Origin: Lentisphaerota bacterium | GTDB lineage: Bacteria > Verrucomicrobiota > Lentisphaeria > Victivallales > UBA1829 | Direction of reading: 5' to 3' | Assembly: GCA_015061915.1 (NCBI GenBank) | Contig: SUVR01000002.1 | Coordinates: forward strand, 1-60,669 | Length of the DNA stretch: 60,669 nt | Made by a program: the position numbers and the translations under genes | The notes under the pieces: generated by a model | What the model was told of the DNA's origin: nothing | What the model saw: the letters and a program-made list of their open reading frames with translations, nothing else | Databases searched by the model: none | Part shown: positions 27,836 through 36,520 of the stretch, piece after piece | Position numbering within the stretch: position 1 is the stretch's first letter | Layout: every line of letters begins with the position of its first letter

Positions 27836-28198
27836 ATGCCACCGTTATTCTGCGGAATCATTATCAAAGTCCGGAATCTGGAACGCTGCCGGAATTTTTA
27901 CCGGGATGTGCTGCGTCTCGGAAATCCGGTCACGGACAGCAACTTCCGCTGCGAATTTTCTCTTGGTTCGGGAATGCGCCTTGTTCTCTGCAAGGCGCGG
28001 GAAGAAGAACAACTGGCGGATACCACCCGCTCTGCGGTCTGGCTCGTTCCGGAAAATCCGGCGTTTCAGTTGGATCTGCTGGCATCTTACGGCTGTCTGC
28101 CCGGTGCCGATGAGCTGAATCTGCTTTATCCCAATGTCAAGTGCTATCGGGATCCGGAAAACAATCCGGTTTATATCGTGACAGAACCGATGAAGTAA
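27836..28198 (+). CDS. VOC (glyoxalase/bleomycin-resistance) superfamily protein
   Basis: 120 residues from ATG 27836, with AGGAG 8 nt upstream. It has one vicinal-oxygen-chelate domain of two beta-alpha-beta-beta-beta modules: IIIKVRNLERCRNFYRDVLRLG opens the first, and CYRDPENNPVYIVTE closes the second. The metal-binding His/Glu positions are not clear, and the first metal His is absent, so catalysis is doubtful. The role in the LPS operon is unknown. Confidence 0.75.
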   Translation: MPPLFCGIIIKVRNLERCRNFYRDVLRLGNPVTDSNFRCEFSLGSGMRLVLCKAREEEQLADTTRSAVWLVPENPAFQLDLLASYGCLPGADELNLLYPNVKCYRDPENNPVYIVTEPMK

Positions 28199-28199
28199 T

Positions 28200-29015
28200 A
28201 TGCGTTCGCTCCGGACCTTTCTGACCCTTTTTTTTCTTTTCGCAGCCGTTTCCCTGCGGGCGTTTGATGCCTGCCTGCACATCGACACAGAACAGGCAAA
28301 AATGCTCCCCGGATGGAATGCCATTCAATCTTTTCTTTATCCGGAACTTGCCGCTGAAACTGAAAACAAGCTGAAACAGCGCGGTCTTGAGCTTGCCATC
28401 AGCAAATTCATCCTGCTCACAGAAGGGGATGTGTTTGATCTGCAGCTTCAGGGGATCTCTGAAACACAGTTGAAGTTCCTGCTGCAACACAAAATGATCC
28501 ATCCGGACTGGACTTACCAAAAAGAGGATGGCGTCTACCGGATCACCAACGGCAAGGAAACAGAGTTGACCATTCACCCCCTGCAGAACGGACTCCGTTT
28601 TACCAATGGCACGATCCGGCAGAAAGTCTTTCTGAACTTCAAACCTCAAAAGGGTGCAATCATTCAGGGGGTCCTGCTCTGTACGCCGGAGAAAGATCAA
28701 CACCCCGCCCTGACCGATGTGCGGATCATTTACTTCTATTTGAACAAAACGGCCGGGAAGGTCGTACTTGACTTTTTCATCCGCGGAAAAGATCCGGAAG
28801 CCGATAAACGGATCGCCGCAGATCTGAATCTCTACTTCGCAAAACTCTACGCCAACGCCGCACAGGAAACGATATTCGATGCGAGTCTGCTCAATATCTA
28901 CCGGGTTTCCACCGGACAGGGCTGGGTGAAACTCCGGATCACACTGACGCCGGAACAGGCAGAAATATTTTTCACACAATTCGGAACTGCCCTGAAAGAT
29001 ATGCTTCCACGGTAA
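28200..29015 (+). CDS. Secreted hypothetical protein at the end of the kds-lpt operon
   Basis: 271 residues. It has a signal peptide (RTFLTLFFLFAAVSLRAF) and then a soluble mixed alpha/beta region with no motif I recognise. It starts 1 nt after the VOC stop, so it is operonic. A helical stretch near residues 195-225 and a C-terminal segment ending LKDMLPR are visible. The location suggests an envelope role. I cannot assign a family. Similar proteins in related organisms would show whether it belongs with Lpt genes. Confidence 0.7.
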   Translation: MRSLRTFLTLFFLFAAVSLRAFDACLHIDTEQAKMLPGWNAIQSFLYPELAAETENKLKQRGLELAISKFILLTEGDVFDLQLQGISETQLKFLLQHKMIHPDWTYQKEDGVYRITNGKETELTIHPLQNGLRFTNGTIRQKVFLNFKPQKGAIIQGVLLCTPEKDQHPALTDVRIIYFYLNKTAGKVVLDFFIRGKDPEADKRIAADLNLYFAKLYANAAQETIFDASLLNIYRVSTGQGWVKLRITLTPEQAEIFFTQFGTALKDMLPR

Positions 29016-29224
29016 TGAAGCCCGGCAAATCCGGCAGGTCAGCTGACGGAGTTTCTCTCCGGAGCTGGAATTTCCCCCTGTTTTTGACGACTCCCCCTAC
29101 CCCCATACGATGTCTGGTCGTCCGTCAAAAACAGCCCCCACCGGACGCCCGGGGAAAGTTTCCCCGAGCGCATCAAGGTGCGAAGCGTCAAACAAACGCC
29201 CTTGAAAATCCCCCAAAAAGGACA
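29016..29224. other. Non-coding gap with two inverted repeats
   Basis: Between the convergent kds-lpt operon and beta-helix gene. Arms GTTTTTGACG/CGTCAAAAAC (29080-29089/29123-29132) form a long hairpin that could end the plus-strand operon. CGGGGAAA/TTTCCCCG (29150-29157/29159-29166) is a perfect compact palindrome. No convincing ORF: the open frame at 29015-29227 has no RBS and is Pro/Arg-rich without structure. Confidence 0.5.
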
Positions 29225-29259
29225 TAAAAAAACGGGAATCTCCAGTGGAAACTCCCGTT
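29225..29259 (-). terminator. Terminator of the dxs/beta-helix operon
   Basis: On the minus strand AACGGGA (29259-29253) pairs with TCCCGTT (29237-29231), followed by a T-run to 29225. It is 7 nt after the stop of the beta-helix gene. Confidence 0.85.
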
Positions 29260-29265
29260 CTGTTT

Positions 29266-32244
29266 TTATCGCAGCGATCCGGTTTTGCTCTTGCGTCCCC
29301 GGTGAACATCCGGGACCCGTTTATCGGGACCGGATCCATCGGAATTCATAACGCCCCAGCCGAGCGCCTGTTTGGCAAGGAATTTTCCTTTCAAACGGTT
29401 TCCGGCATTTTCAAAGGTAAGGGGTTTCTTGCATTTTGTCGGATCTGCAGCCGTACCGACGACAGGATTTTTTCCGATATTGAGGATGCAATCCTGGAAC
29501 CGGACCGTACCGCGCATATCATCATACGCACTCTTCCGGGTATGGGAGATCATAATGATGGGAGAGGAGCTGGTCATTTCACAGTTGATAAAGGTCAGGT
29601 CGCTGATCGTGGCGGCGGGAATGGAGATCAGAGGTTTATCGTTATCGACCACGCAGTTCAGGAAGGTGACACGGGCAGGTTTGACACTGCCGAAATTGAA
29701 ATGGACATTTCTCAGGTCGGCATCCCGGATCATGACTTCGCCATCCGTGGAAACGCTGACATTCATGCCAATGACCTGACAATCCCGGATCGTCAACATT
29801 CCCCAAGCCAAAGTACCTTTCAGATTGACCAGACGGCTCTTCATGTAGTTGGCACCGCCAAACTCCAGATTTTCGGAGTCCACCAGTTCACCGGCAAGCA
29901 TATTGAGACGGCTCTTTTCCTTCACATTGGCAAGCCGCACGCCGACCAGCATACCGGTCTTACCGCAACTGATCCGGGGCGCTTTGGTGGCATCTTTCAC
30001 CACAATGAACCAGCCGCGTTTCATCTTCGGCGTGCCGTCCGCGTTCTTCTCGTCATCGCCGACCGCTTCCATCATGGTCTCATCCACATCGCCGCCGCCT
30101 TTGGCATCGCCGATGCTCACGCCAACGGAATAGTTGTTGTTTTCCACCCGGGGCAGCAGGGTTCTAACACGGCCGCCGCACCCGTAGAACGCTCTGGTGA
30201 AGTCATTGTTCCGGGCGACATAGCCCTGGGTACGGGAGTACAGGTTCAAGTGCCCTTCGTTATCCTCGATCACAAAATTGTGACCGGCACAGGTCAACAG
30301 ACCGTTGCGGGGGTTCTTGTAGAAACTGTTGCGATAGAGCCACACATCCTGCATCATATCCCAGCCGTCTTCCGAGTCATAAGCGCAGGTCGCCAGACTT
30401 TCACCGCTGCGGACAAAAGAGCAGTTTGCGATCTTAAAGTTGTTCATACCGGCGGCAGCCATACCCACGCAGCGTGCCTGCAGGATAAAGAGATTTTCAT
30501 ACCAGCTGTTCCACGGAGTATGGAAGAGGTTGGTGCAAATACCGGATGAGATCGGCGGTTCATTGGAGTAGACTGTCAGGCGGGCGTAGCCGGCTTTCGC
30601 AGGGATACGGGCTTTGTGGTACTGCCAGCCGCTGACCGTTTCCAGATATTTGTATTCATCATCATAAAAGTGAAAGAGGATGTTCCACTGATCCATGGAA
30701 CGCCCCTGATAACCGAGGTACTTGGAGGCGGCGATGTAACCGACATTGTCGTAAAAGTCGGCAACGGGGAACATATCGGAAATTGCCAGACCATTTACAT
30801 CCGGCTTTCGTTCGCCGGTCTTGACATCAATGGTACCCGGCTCAAAACCGCCGATCTGACGGGCACGGCCGTACTGCTTCATACTGATCCCGTGGGAAAC
30901 ACCGTACCCGGTGATGTACCGGACCAGGACCCGTTCATAACTGGAATATTTACATTCACCCTTCATACCGATCCCGCAAACCCATTCGGAGTTGTCCGGG
31001 GAGTTTTCGTAGTCGTGTTCAAAATAGTCACCTTCCACGATCCCGTTGATCACATGAGAGTCAAAGGTCTCATTCATAGAGATCTGGACCCCGCCGGCTC
31101 CGATAAACTGGTTCATCTTGATCACGGCACCGTTCAAGTCCAGTGTCATACCGCTGGGAATATTGATCGGCTCCGTGTGAGAGATACGGTAAGTTCCGGG
31201 CAGCAGCACAACTTTACGGAATCCCTGCCGTTCCGCCACACGCAGCAGACGGTTCAGACCATTGGACGTTTTCTTCGCTTCCGCTTCCACTTTTTCGTGA
31301 TCGTAATCCTTGGCATAAATCACTTTGCACGCCCGGTTACTGTAAGAAAGCGGCAGCCATTCCGGCAGGGGGCAGCCGTGAGCGCCACGGAATTTGGAAC
31401 GCTCAAACCAGCTCAGATGATCTTCCCGGTCATATTTTTCCCCGGGGACAACGACCACATATTTACCGGAGGGGACTTTGATCTTTTTGGCAGCCTTTTC
31501 CACCAGCGGGATGGAATCTTTCCAGCTTTTGCCTTTGGCATCGACAAAGTGGAAGATCCCGTAATCGCCTTTATTGGAAATAGGCGCATTTTTGAAGATC
31601 GTCAGGTGTTTTTCCTGCATCCGGAACGTTTCTTTTTCGGAGATCTCGGCATCGGACTTCGGGCGTGCCCAGAATTCATGATAAATCTGATTGGAACGTC
31701 TGCCGTGCATATCGTCTGCCAGCAATTCCACCCGGTATTCTCCGGGGACCCAGGGACCTTTCGCCACAAATTCATGATCCCCGGCCTTCACATTTTTCAG
31801 TTCCAGCACCCGGGGCTTGACCGGAGCTTCGAGATCTTCCATACTTTCTTTCAGTTCGATCGTCAACCGGATATTGAACCGGTGACTGTCATCCTTCAAA
31901 CGCCATTCAGACTGATACCAGTCCGAAACATAACACTTGATCTTAACATCATCTTTGTCATCAACGATCGGTTTGACATAGTAGATGGAAAGATAGGGCA
32001 GTTCCAGCGGATTGATCTTTCCGCTTTCATCTGGTTCATCTGTGGCGCTGCCCACATTCGTGCGCCCCCGTTCCTTCGCCTGCTGCCACAAATCGGATTT
32101 ATCCACGCTTTCATTTTCCAGCGGTGCTTCCGCTTCACCATCTCCGGGGCCGCCGGGGATCTGAGCATGGATCATTACCGGTGCAATGAACAATCCGGCA
32201 AATACCGCTGTCAGAACTGACCGTACAAAGTTCCGTTTCTTCAT
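29266..32244 (-). CDS. Large secreted right-handed beta-helix protein, translationally coupled to dxs
   Basis: 992 residues. A signal peptide (about residues 1-27, ending MIHAQ) is followed by about 120 residues of immunoglobulin-like sandwich (LTIELKESMEDLEAPVKPRV, GEYRVELLADDMHGRR). The beta-helix begins near residue 340 (KVVLLPGTYRISHTEPINIPSG, DLNGAVIKMNQF). As in the protein at 1911-4130, a jelly-roll-like segment interrupts the helix (about residues 505-575, ILFHFYDDEYKYLETVSGW). The coils resume with Asn/Gly-rich turns. It is probably a polysaccharide lyase-like or binding protein of the periplasm or surface. Its ATG overlaps the dxs stop (ATGA), which is odd for a secreted protein. 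Confidence 0.82.
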   Translation of the reverse strand: MKKRNFVRSVLTAVFAGLFIAPVMIHAQIPGGPGDGEAEAPLENESVDKSDLWQQAKERGRTNVGSATDEPDESGKINPLELPYLSIYYVKPIVDDKDDVKIKCYVSDWYQSEWRLKDDSHRFNIRLTIELKESMEDLEAPVKPRVLELKNVKAGDHEFVAKGPWVPGEYRVELLADDMHGRRSNQIYHEFWARPKSDAEISEKETFRMQEKHLTIFKNAPISNKGDYGIFHFVDAKGKSWKDSIPLVEKAAKKIKVPSGKYVVVVPGEKYDREDHLSWFERSKFRGAHGCPLPEWLPLSYSNRACKVIYAKDYDHEKVEAEAKKTSNGLNRLLRVAERQGFRKVVLLPGTYRISHTEPINIPSGMTLDLNGAVIKMNQFIGAGGVQISMNETFDSHVINGIVEGDYFEHDYENSPDNSEWVCGIGMKGECKYSSYERVLVRYITGYGVSHGISMKQYGRARQIGGFEPGTIDVKTGERKPDVNGLAISDMFPVADFYDNVGYIAASKYLGYQGRSMDQWNILFHFYDDEYKYLETVSGWQYHKARIPAKAGYARLTVYSNEPPISSGICTNLFHTPWNSWYENLFILQARCVGMAAAGMNNFKIANCSFVRSGESLATCAYDSEDGWDMMQDVWLYRNSFYKNPRNGLLTCAGHNFVIEDNEGHLNLYSRTQGYVARNNDFTRAFYGCGGRVRTLLPRVENNNYSVGVSIGDAKGGGDVDETMMEAVGDDEKNADGTPKMKRGWFIVVKDATKAPRISCGKTGMLVGVRLANVKEKSRLNMLAGELVDSENLEFGGANYMKSRLVNLKGTLAWGMLTIRDCQVIGMNVSVSTDGEVMIRDADLRNVHFNFGSVKPARVTFLNCVVDNDKPLISIPAATISDLTFINCEMTSSSPIIMISHTRKSAYDDMRGTVRFQDCILNIGKNPVVGTAADPTKCKKPLTFENAGNRLKGKFLAKQALGWGVMNSDGSGPDKRVPDVHRGRKSKTGSLR

Positions 32245-34145
32245 TTGCTTTCTCCGTCGTTATTGATATTGTTTTTTGATAAAAAATTCCATTTTTCTGC
32301 GATGGACTCTGCGATCTGTTCCGGCAGAAGACCGGCAGTTTTCCGCAAATCCCGGATCGCTCCGTGAGGGACGACTGTTTCCCCCTGCCAGCCGAAGGAC
32401 GTGACTCCGTGGTTTGTTTTTCCGCTGCGCAGCAGGACCCGCGCCGCCAGAGAAGCGAATCCGCCATCCACACAATGATCTTCCAGCGTCACCACGTGCA
32501 TTTTTTCAGCAGATGCGAGAAATGCAGTTTCGTCAAAGGGTTTCAGAAAACGCACATTATGGATCGCAACGGACAAGCCGTATTTTTCACGCAGAATATC
32601 GGCAACCGTCCGGGCTGTATAAAGTTCTTTGCCGCAGGACCAGATCGCCAGGTCCGTACCGGTCCGGTCTGTAACGGATTTTCCCCATTCCACGGCAGCA
32701 GGCTGTTCATCTTCCGGCATACCGGAATTTCCGCGGGGATACCGGATCGCAACCGGAATCGTCTGTTTCACTGCAAGGTGCATCATCTCTTTCAAAACGG
32801 GTTCCGATTCCGGCATGAGGATCGCCAGATGCGGCATTGTCTGCAGAAAAGAAAGATCATAGATCCCGTGGTGCGTAGGACCATCCTCCACCGCTCCGGC
32901 GCGATCGATGCAAAGCAATACCGGCAGAGACGGGAGGCAAATATCGTGATAAAGGGAATCCAGTGCCCGCTGAAGAAAAGTCGCATACATCGCCACGACC
33001 GGACGCTGACCGGCTGCGGCAAGTCCGCCGGCAAAAGTCAGAGCGTGTTCCTCGGCGATCCCCACATCAAAGAAGCGATCCGGATATGTTTGGATATAAG
33101 AGTCGGGGATCCCGCATCCGGACGCCATGGCAGCAGTGATCACAGAAACCCGGTCATCTGCCGCTGCCAGCTCCTCAAGAGCTTCCCCGAAAGCAGTGGA
33201 ACAGGTGCGTTTCCCAGTCGTTTTCCGGATCCCTTTTTCCGGATCAAAAGCACTCACACCGTGGTAAAACTCCGGTTGAGCCGCCACATAATCAACCCCG
33301 TGTCCCTTCTCCGTGATAACGTGTACCAGAACTGGTTGTTGGAAGTCTTTGATCCGGTCGAAAGTCTTGATCAGTTCCGCAAGATCATGTCCGTGGATCG
33401 GTCCGATATAGCGAATCCCCATTTCCTCAAAAAAAGATCCCGGAACAAACAGACTTTTCGTGGAACTTTCCAGTTGCCGGATCCCGCTGATCATACTCTC
33501 GCCTCCGGGCAGACGGCTCAAGTTTTTCTTCGCAAAAGCTTTGAACCGGTTGTAACGGCGGCCCGTGATCAGTTTGTTCAAATACTTCGGGATCGCCCCG
33601 ATGCTTTCACTGATGGACATCTTGTTATCGTTCAGCACCACGATCAGCCGTTTACAGGTGGAACGCAAATTGTTCAGGGCTTCCAGAGTGATCCCGTTGA
33701 TCAGACAGCCATCCCCGACAACTGCGATCACATGATCATTGCTGCCGGATAACTGGTTGGCTACCGAAAACCCCATTGCCGCAGATACCGCATTACCCGC
33801 ATGACCGGAAACAAAGGGATCAAATTCCGATTCACGGGGATTACAAAATCCGCTCAAGCCGCCGTGTCTGCGCAGGGTCCCGAACGGAACCTGTCTGCCA
33901 GTCAGAAGCTTGTGCGGATAGGACTGATGTCCCACGTCCCAGAGAATCTTATCCGCAGGTGCATGAAACACCCGGTGCAAAGCAATGGTCAGTTCCACCA
34001 CGCCAAGTCCGGATGACAAATGCCCGCCGGTTTGAGATACCGTATTCAGAATCGTCTGACGGATCTCCCCCCCGAGAACAGACAATTCCTCCATAGACAG
34101 CATCTTCAGATCCTGCGGTGTATTGATTTTCTGTAAAAGACTCAT
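32241..34145 (-). CDS. dxs: 1-deoxy-D-xylulose-5-phosphate synthase
   Basis: 634 residues from ATG 34145 (AGGACAGGA upstream; a start ten codons earlier lacks an RBS). It condenses pyruvate and glyceraldehyde-3-phosphate, the first step of the MEP isoprenoid pathway. Visible features are DVGHQSYPHKLLTGR, the TPP/Mg motif VVGDGCLINGITLEALNN, GPIHGHD, the transketolase pyrimidine domain with DVGIAEEHALTFAGGLA, and DRAGAVEDGPTHHGIYD. The C-terminal transketolase domain is intact. It is shorter in the linker than the E. coli enzyme. It heads a two-gene operon with the beta-helix gene. Confidence 0.95.
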   Translation of the reverse strand: MSLLQKINTPQDLKMLSMEELSVLGGEIRQTILNTVSQTGGHLSSGLGVVELTIALHRVFHAPADKILWDVGHQSYPHKLLTGRQVPFGTLRRHGGLSGFCNPRESEFDPFVSGHAGNAVSAAMGFSVANQLSGSNDHVIAVVGDGCLINGITLEALNNLRSTCKRLIVVLNDNKMSISESIGAIPKYLNKLITGRRYNRFKAFAKKNLSRLPGGESMISGIRQLESSTKSLFVPGSFFEEMGIRYIGPIHGHDLAELIKTFDRIKDFQQPVLVHVITEKGHGVDYVAAQPEFYHGVSAFDPEKGIRKTTGKRTCSTAFGEALEELAAADDRVSVITAAMASGCGIPDSYIQTYPDRFFDVGIAEEHALTFAGGLAAAGQRPVVAMYATFLQRALDSLYHDICLPSLPVLLCIDRAGAVEDGPTHHGIYDLSFLQTMPHLAILMPESEPVLKEMMHLAVKQTIPVAIRYPRGNSGMPEDEQPAAVEWGKSVTDRTGTDLAIWSCGKELYTARTVADILREKYGLSVAIHNVRFLKPFDETAFLASAEKMHVVTLEDHCVDGGFASLAARVLLRSGKTNHGVTSFGWQGETVVPHGAIRDLRKTAGLLPEQIAESIAEKWNFLSKNNINNDGESK

Positions 34146-34210
34146 TCCTGTCCTATTGTAAAATCCTGCGCGCACGCACCGTTCTTAAAAATAAAAAGGC
34201 AATAGGGGAC

Positions 34211-34238
34211 AATGTAACATACTTTCCCGAAAATTCAA
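34211..34238 (-). promoter_or_regulatory. Promoter of dxs
   Basis: On the minus strand TTGAAT (34238-34233), 16 bp, TGT-TACATT (-10 at 34216-34211), an extended -10. Confidence 0.6.
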
Positions 34239-34297
34239 GAAAAAAACATTTTTTTTTGATTTTCTCTATTTTTTTTGATTTTTTTTTATTTTACCAC

Positions 34298-34326
34298 TTG
34301 CCAATCAGCAAAATGGGTGTTATATT
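34298..34326 (+). promoter_or_regulatory. Promoter of the TIKL-repeat protein gene
   Basis: TTGCCA (34298-34303), 17 bp, TGT-TATATT (-10 at 34321-34326). An AT-rich upstream tract with T-runs (34250-34290) could act as an UP element. The divergent dxs promoter is 60 bp away. Confidence 0.7.
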
Positions 34327-34381
34327 CGGAGCGAGAATATAAAAAATAATTAGCAAACGATCATGGAGAAGGTTCATTATC

Positions 34382-35446
34382 ATGGCTGACAATGAAGAAA
34401 AACTTGCTGGATCTGCGATTCCGAAAAGAACGATCCGGCTGAAACCGGCAGGCCCGGCAGCTGCTGCGGCTTCTGCGCCCACATTGAAGCTGAAGTCACC
34501 GGTCACTCCCACTCCCGCTCCGGCTGCTGATGCAGCTCCTGTTTCCACCGACACCGCAAAACTCGCCAGACGCACCATCAAACTGGTCCCGCAGTCCGGC
34601 AGTCCGCTTTCCGGTCCTGCAACAGCACCTGCAACCCCGATGACTCCCGCCGTTGCTCCGGCTCCCGCTGCTTCTGCACCCGTTTCCACGGATACCGCAA
34701 AGTTGGCAAAACGGACCATCAAGCTGACTCCTGCGTCCGGGGCACCGGCAGCACCTTCTGCAACCCCTGCACCGGCACCCGCTCCGGCTCCCGCCGTTGC
34801 ACCCGCTCCCGCTGCTTCTGCGCCCGTTTCCACAGATACCGCAAAACTGGCAAAGCGGACCATCAAACTGACTCCTGCGTCCGGGGCTCCTTCCGGAGCG
34901 ACACCTTCCGCACCGACCATCAAACTGCATTCACCCGCAGCACCTTCTGCACCCTCGGCTCCGACGATCAAGCTTCATTCGCCTGCGGCTCCCGCAGCTC
35001 CTTCTGCACCCTCGGCTCCGACGATCAAACTGACCAATCCCCAGCAGGCGCCGGAAAGTGAAGTCCCGACGGATACTTCCAAAATCACCCGCCAGCCGTC
35101 AACGGCAAGTTCTCCCGGAATGGGTGAAACGGTCAAGTTGAGACCTCAGTCCCAGCAGACGATCCGTCTGACTCCTTCTGCCGGTGGTCTGCAACTGAAA
35201 AAGCCGGTAGAAAAAACCGGTCTGGCTGCAGCGGAAGCACCCCAGGAACTCCTGAACAAGATGAACAAGACAAAAGCCAATGAGAACTCTCCGGCTACGG
35301 TTTTGTTCCTCGTTTCATCCATCGTTGCTCTGCTGGTCATCGGCATCACCTGTTTTATGATGTTTGCACAGTATTCAAACTTCTTCAACGGAACCGATAT
35401 TAACGTTCCGGGGTTGGAACGGCTGACTGGCTCTGACCGTAAATAA
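34382..35446 (+). CDS. Ala/Pro-rich protein with repeated Thr-Ile-Lys-Leu-x-Pro motifs and one C-terminal membrane helix
   Basis: 354 residues, family not recognised. The first 280 residues are low complexity (Ala, Pro, Ser, Thr) and contain about ten copies of a motif of the form [ST]-[IVL]-[KR]-L-x-P (RTIRLKP, RTIKLVP, twice RTIKLTP, twice TIKLHSP, TIKLTNP, TVKLRP, TIRLTP). Three copies are embedded in a longer unit, PVSTDTAKLAKRTIKL. A single hydrophobic helix (TVLFLVSSIVALLVIGITCFM, about residues 300-320) is followed by 30 residues. There is no signal peptide, so the repeats are probably cytoplasmic with the helix as tail anchor. Motif spacing and Thr content would suit a scaffold or phosphorylation platform. 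This is inference. It is monocistronic with its own promoter and terminator. Confidence 0.75.
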   Translation: MADNEEKLAGSAIPKRTIRLKPAGPAAAAASAPTLKLKSPVTPTPAPAADAAPVSTDTAKLARRTIKLVPQSGSPLSGPATAPATPMTPAVAPAPAASAPVSTDTAKLAKRTIKLTPASGAPAAPSATPAPAPAPAPAVAPAPAASAPVSTDTAKLAKRTIKLTPASGAPSGATPSAPTIKLHSPAAPSAPSAPTIKLHSPAAPAAPSAPSAPTIKLTNPQQAPESEVPTDTSKITRQPSTASSPGMGETVKLRPQSQQTIRLTPSAGGLQLKKPVEKTGLAAAEAPQELLNKMNKTKANENSPATVLFLVSSIVALLVIGITCFMMFAQYSNFFNGTDINVPGLERLTGSDRK

Positions 35447-35463
35447 TCTGAGCTTTTTTCGGA

Positions 35464-35496
35464 AGGACCGGCTCTTTATGGACCGGTCCTTTTTTA
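35464..35496 (+). terminator. Terminator after the TIKL-repeat gene
   Basis: Arms AGGACCGG (35464-35471) and CCGGTCCT (35483-35490) followed by a T-run. Confidence 0.88.
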
Positions 35497-35545
35497 TTTT
35501 TCGCATTTCTGACAGAAAAAATAGCCGCTTTTTTTTCTCTCCGGT

Positions 35546-35573
35546 TTGTCTTTTTCCGGAACTGTGCTATATT
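35546..35573 (+). promoter_or_regulatory. Promoter of etfB-etfA-acd-rpoZ
   Basis: TTGTCT (35546-35551), 16 bp, TGC-TATATT (-10 at 35568-35573). The leader is about 60 nt and A-rich. Confidence 0.62.
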
Positions 35574-35639
35574 TATATAAAATAACAGAAACAAAATCGA
35601 AAACATAAAACGAACACAGAAACGAAGGAGCACATTACA

Positions 35640-36515
35640 GTGGCCTGCAAAATCATCGTATTCGTGAAGCAGGTCCCGGACACCAAGAACGTGACGGGAC
35701 AGGCAATGAAAGAGGATGGAACTGTGAATCGTGCGGCACTGCCGGCGATTTTCAATCCCGAAGACCTCAACGCTCTGGAACTCGCACTCCAGCTGAAAGA
35801 ACGTTACAACGGCTATGTCGTTGTCGCAACCATGGGGCTGCCCTCTGCAGCAGGCGTCCTGCGCAGTGCACTCAGCCGCGGCGCGGATGAAGCCATCCTG
35901 CTGACCGACCGGGCTCTCGGCGGCGCAGACACCCTGGCAACCAGCTTCGCTCTCAGCCGTTGTGCAAAAAAGATCGGCAATTTCGATCTGATCCTCTGCG
36001 GCAGACAGGCTATCGACGGTGACACCGCTCAGGTCGGTCCCCAGATCGCTGAAAAGCTCGCCCTGCCCCAGATCTCCTATGTGGAAGAAGTGCTGGAACT
36101 CGGTGATGGCAAGATCCGTGCGAAACGCGCCATTGAAGGCGGCTATGAGATCCTCGAATCCCCCACCCCGGCTCTGCTGACCGTGATCGACTCCAACGAT
36201 CCCCGCCCGCAGCACGCCCGTCTCCTCATGAAATTCAAACGCGCCAAAACTCCTTCCGAAATCAAAGCGGAAGGCGGCGATGACGCTGCGATCGAAGCCG
36301 CAAAGGCGAAAGGTCTGCTCATCGGCGAATGGGCTGCAGCTGATTTCATCCCGGCGGACGAAATGGACCGCGTAGGCAAGAAGGGTTCTCCCACGAACGT
36401 GAAGCAGATCCAGAGCGTCATTCTGACCGCGAAGGACTACAAGAAGGTCGAACCGACTGCCGATGGCGTTGCCGGTCTGATCCATGAACTCATTGCTGAC
36501 CACACATTAGGGTGA
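35640..36515 (+). CDS. etfB: Electron transfer flavoprotein subunit beta
   Basis: 291 residues, GTG start with AAGGAG upstream. It opens with KIIVFVKQVPDTKNV and carries the beta-subunit signature region LALPQISYVEEV. RGADEAILLTDRALGGADTLATSFAL lines the AMP/second-flavin pocket, and CGRQAIDGDTAQVGPQIAEKL is conserved. It is longer at the C-terminus than the human subunit. It forms a heterodimer with EtfA to carry electrons from the acyl-CoA dehydrogenase encoded next. Whether it bifurcates electrons cannot be decided from this alone. Confidence 0.95.
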   Translation: MACKIIVFVKQVPDTKNVTGQAMKEDGTVNRAALPAIFNPEDLNALELALQLKERYNGYVVVATMGLPSAAGVLRSALSRGADEAILLTDRALGGADTLATSFALSRCAKKIGNFDLILCGRQAIDGDTAQVGPQIAEKLALPQISYVEEVLELGDGKIRAKRAIEGGYEILESPTPALLTVIDSNDPRPQHARLLMKFKRAKTPSEIKAEGGDDAAIEAAKAKGLLIGEWAAADFIPADEMDRVGKKGSPTNVKQIQSVILTAKDYKKVEPTADGVAGLIHELIADHTLG

Positions 36516-36520
36516 TTACT

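Noticed and set aside
29015-29227. 70-codon ORF after the kds-lpt operon
   Set aside because: Low-complexity Pro/Arg frame without RBS in a region of inverted repeats.
30616-32220. 534-codon plus-strand frame opposite the large beta-helix gene
   Set aside because: Shadow frame; the minus-strand gene has a signal peptide, beta-helix repeats, operon context and a terminator.
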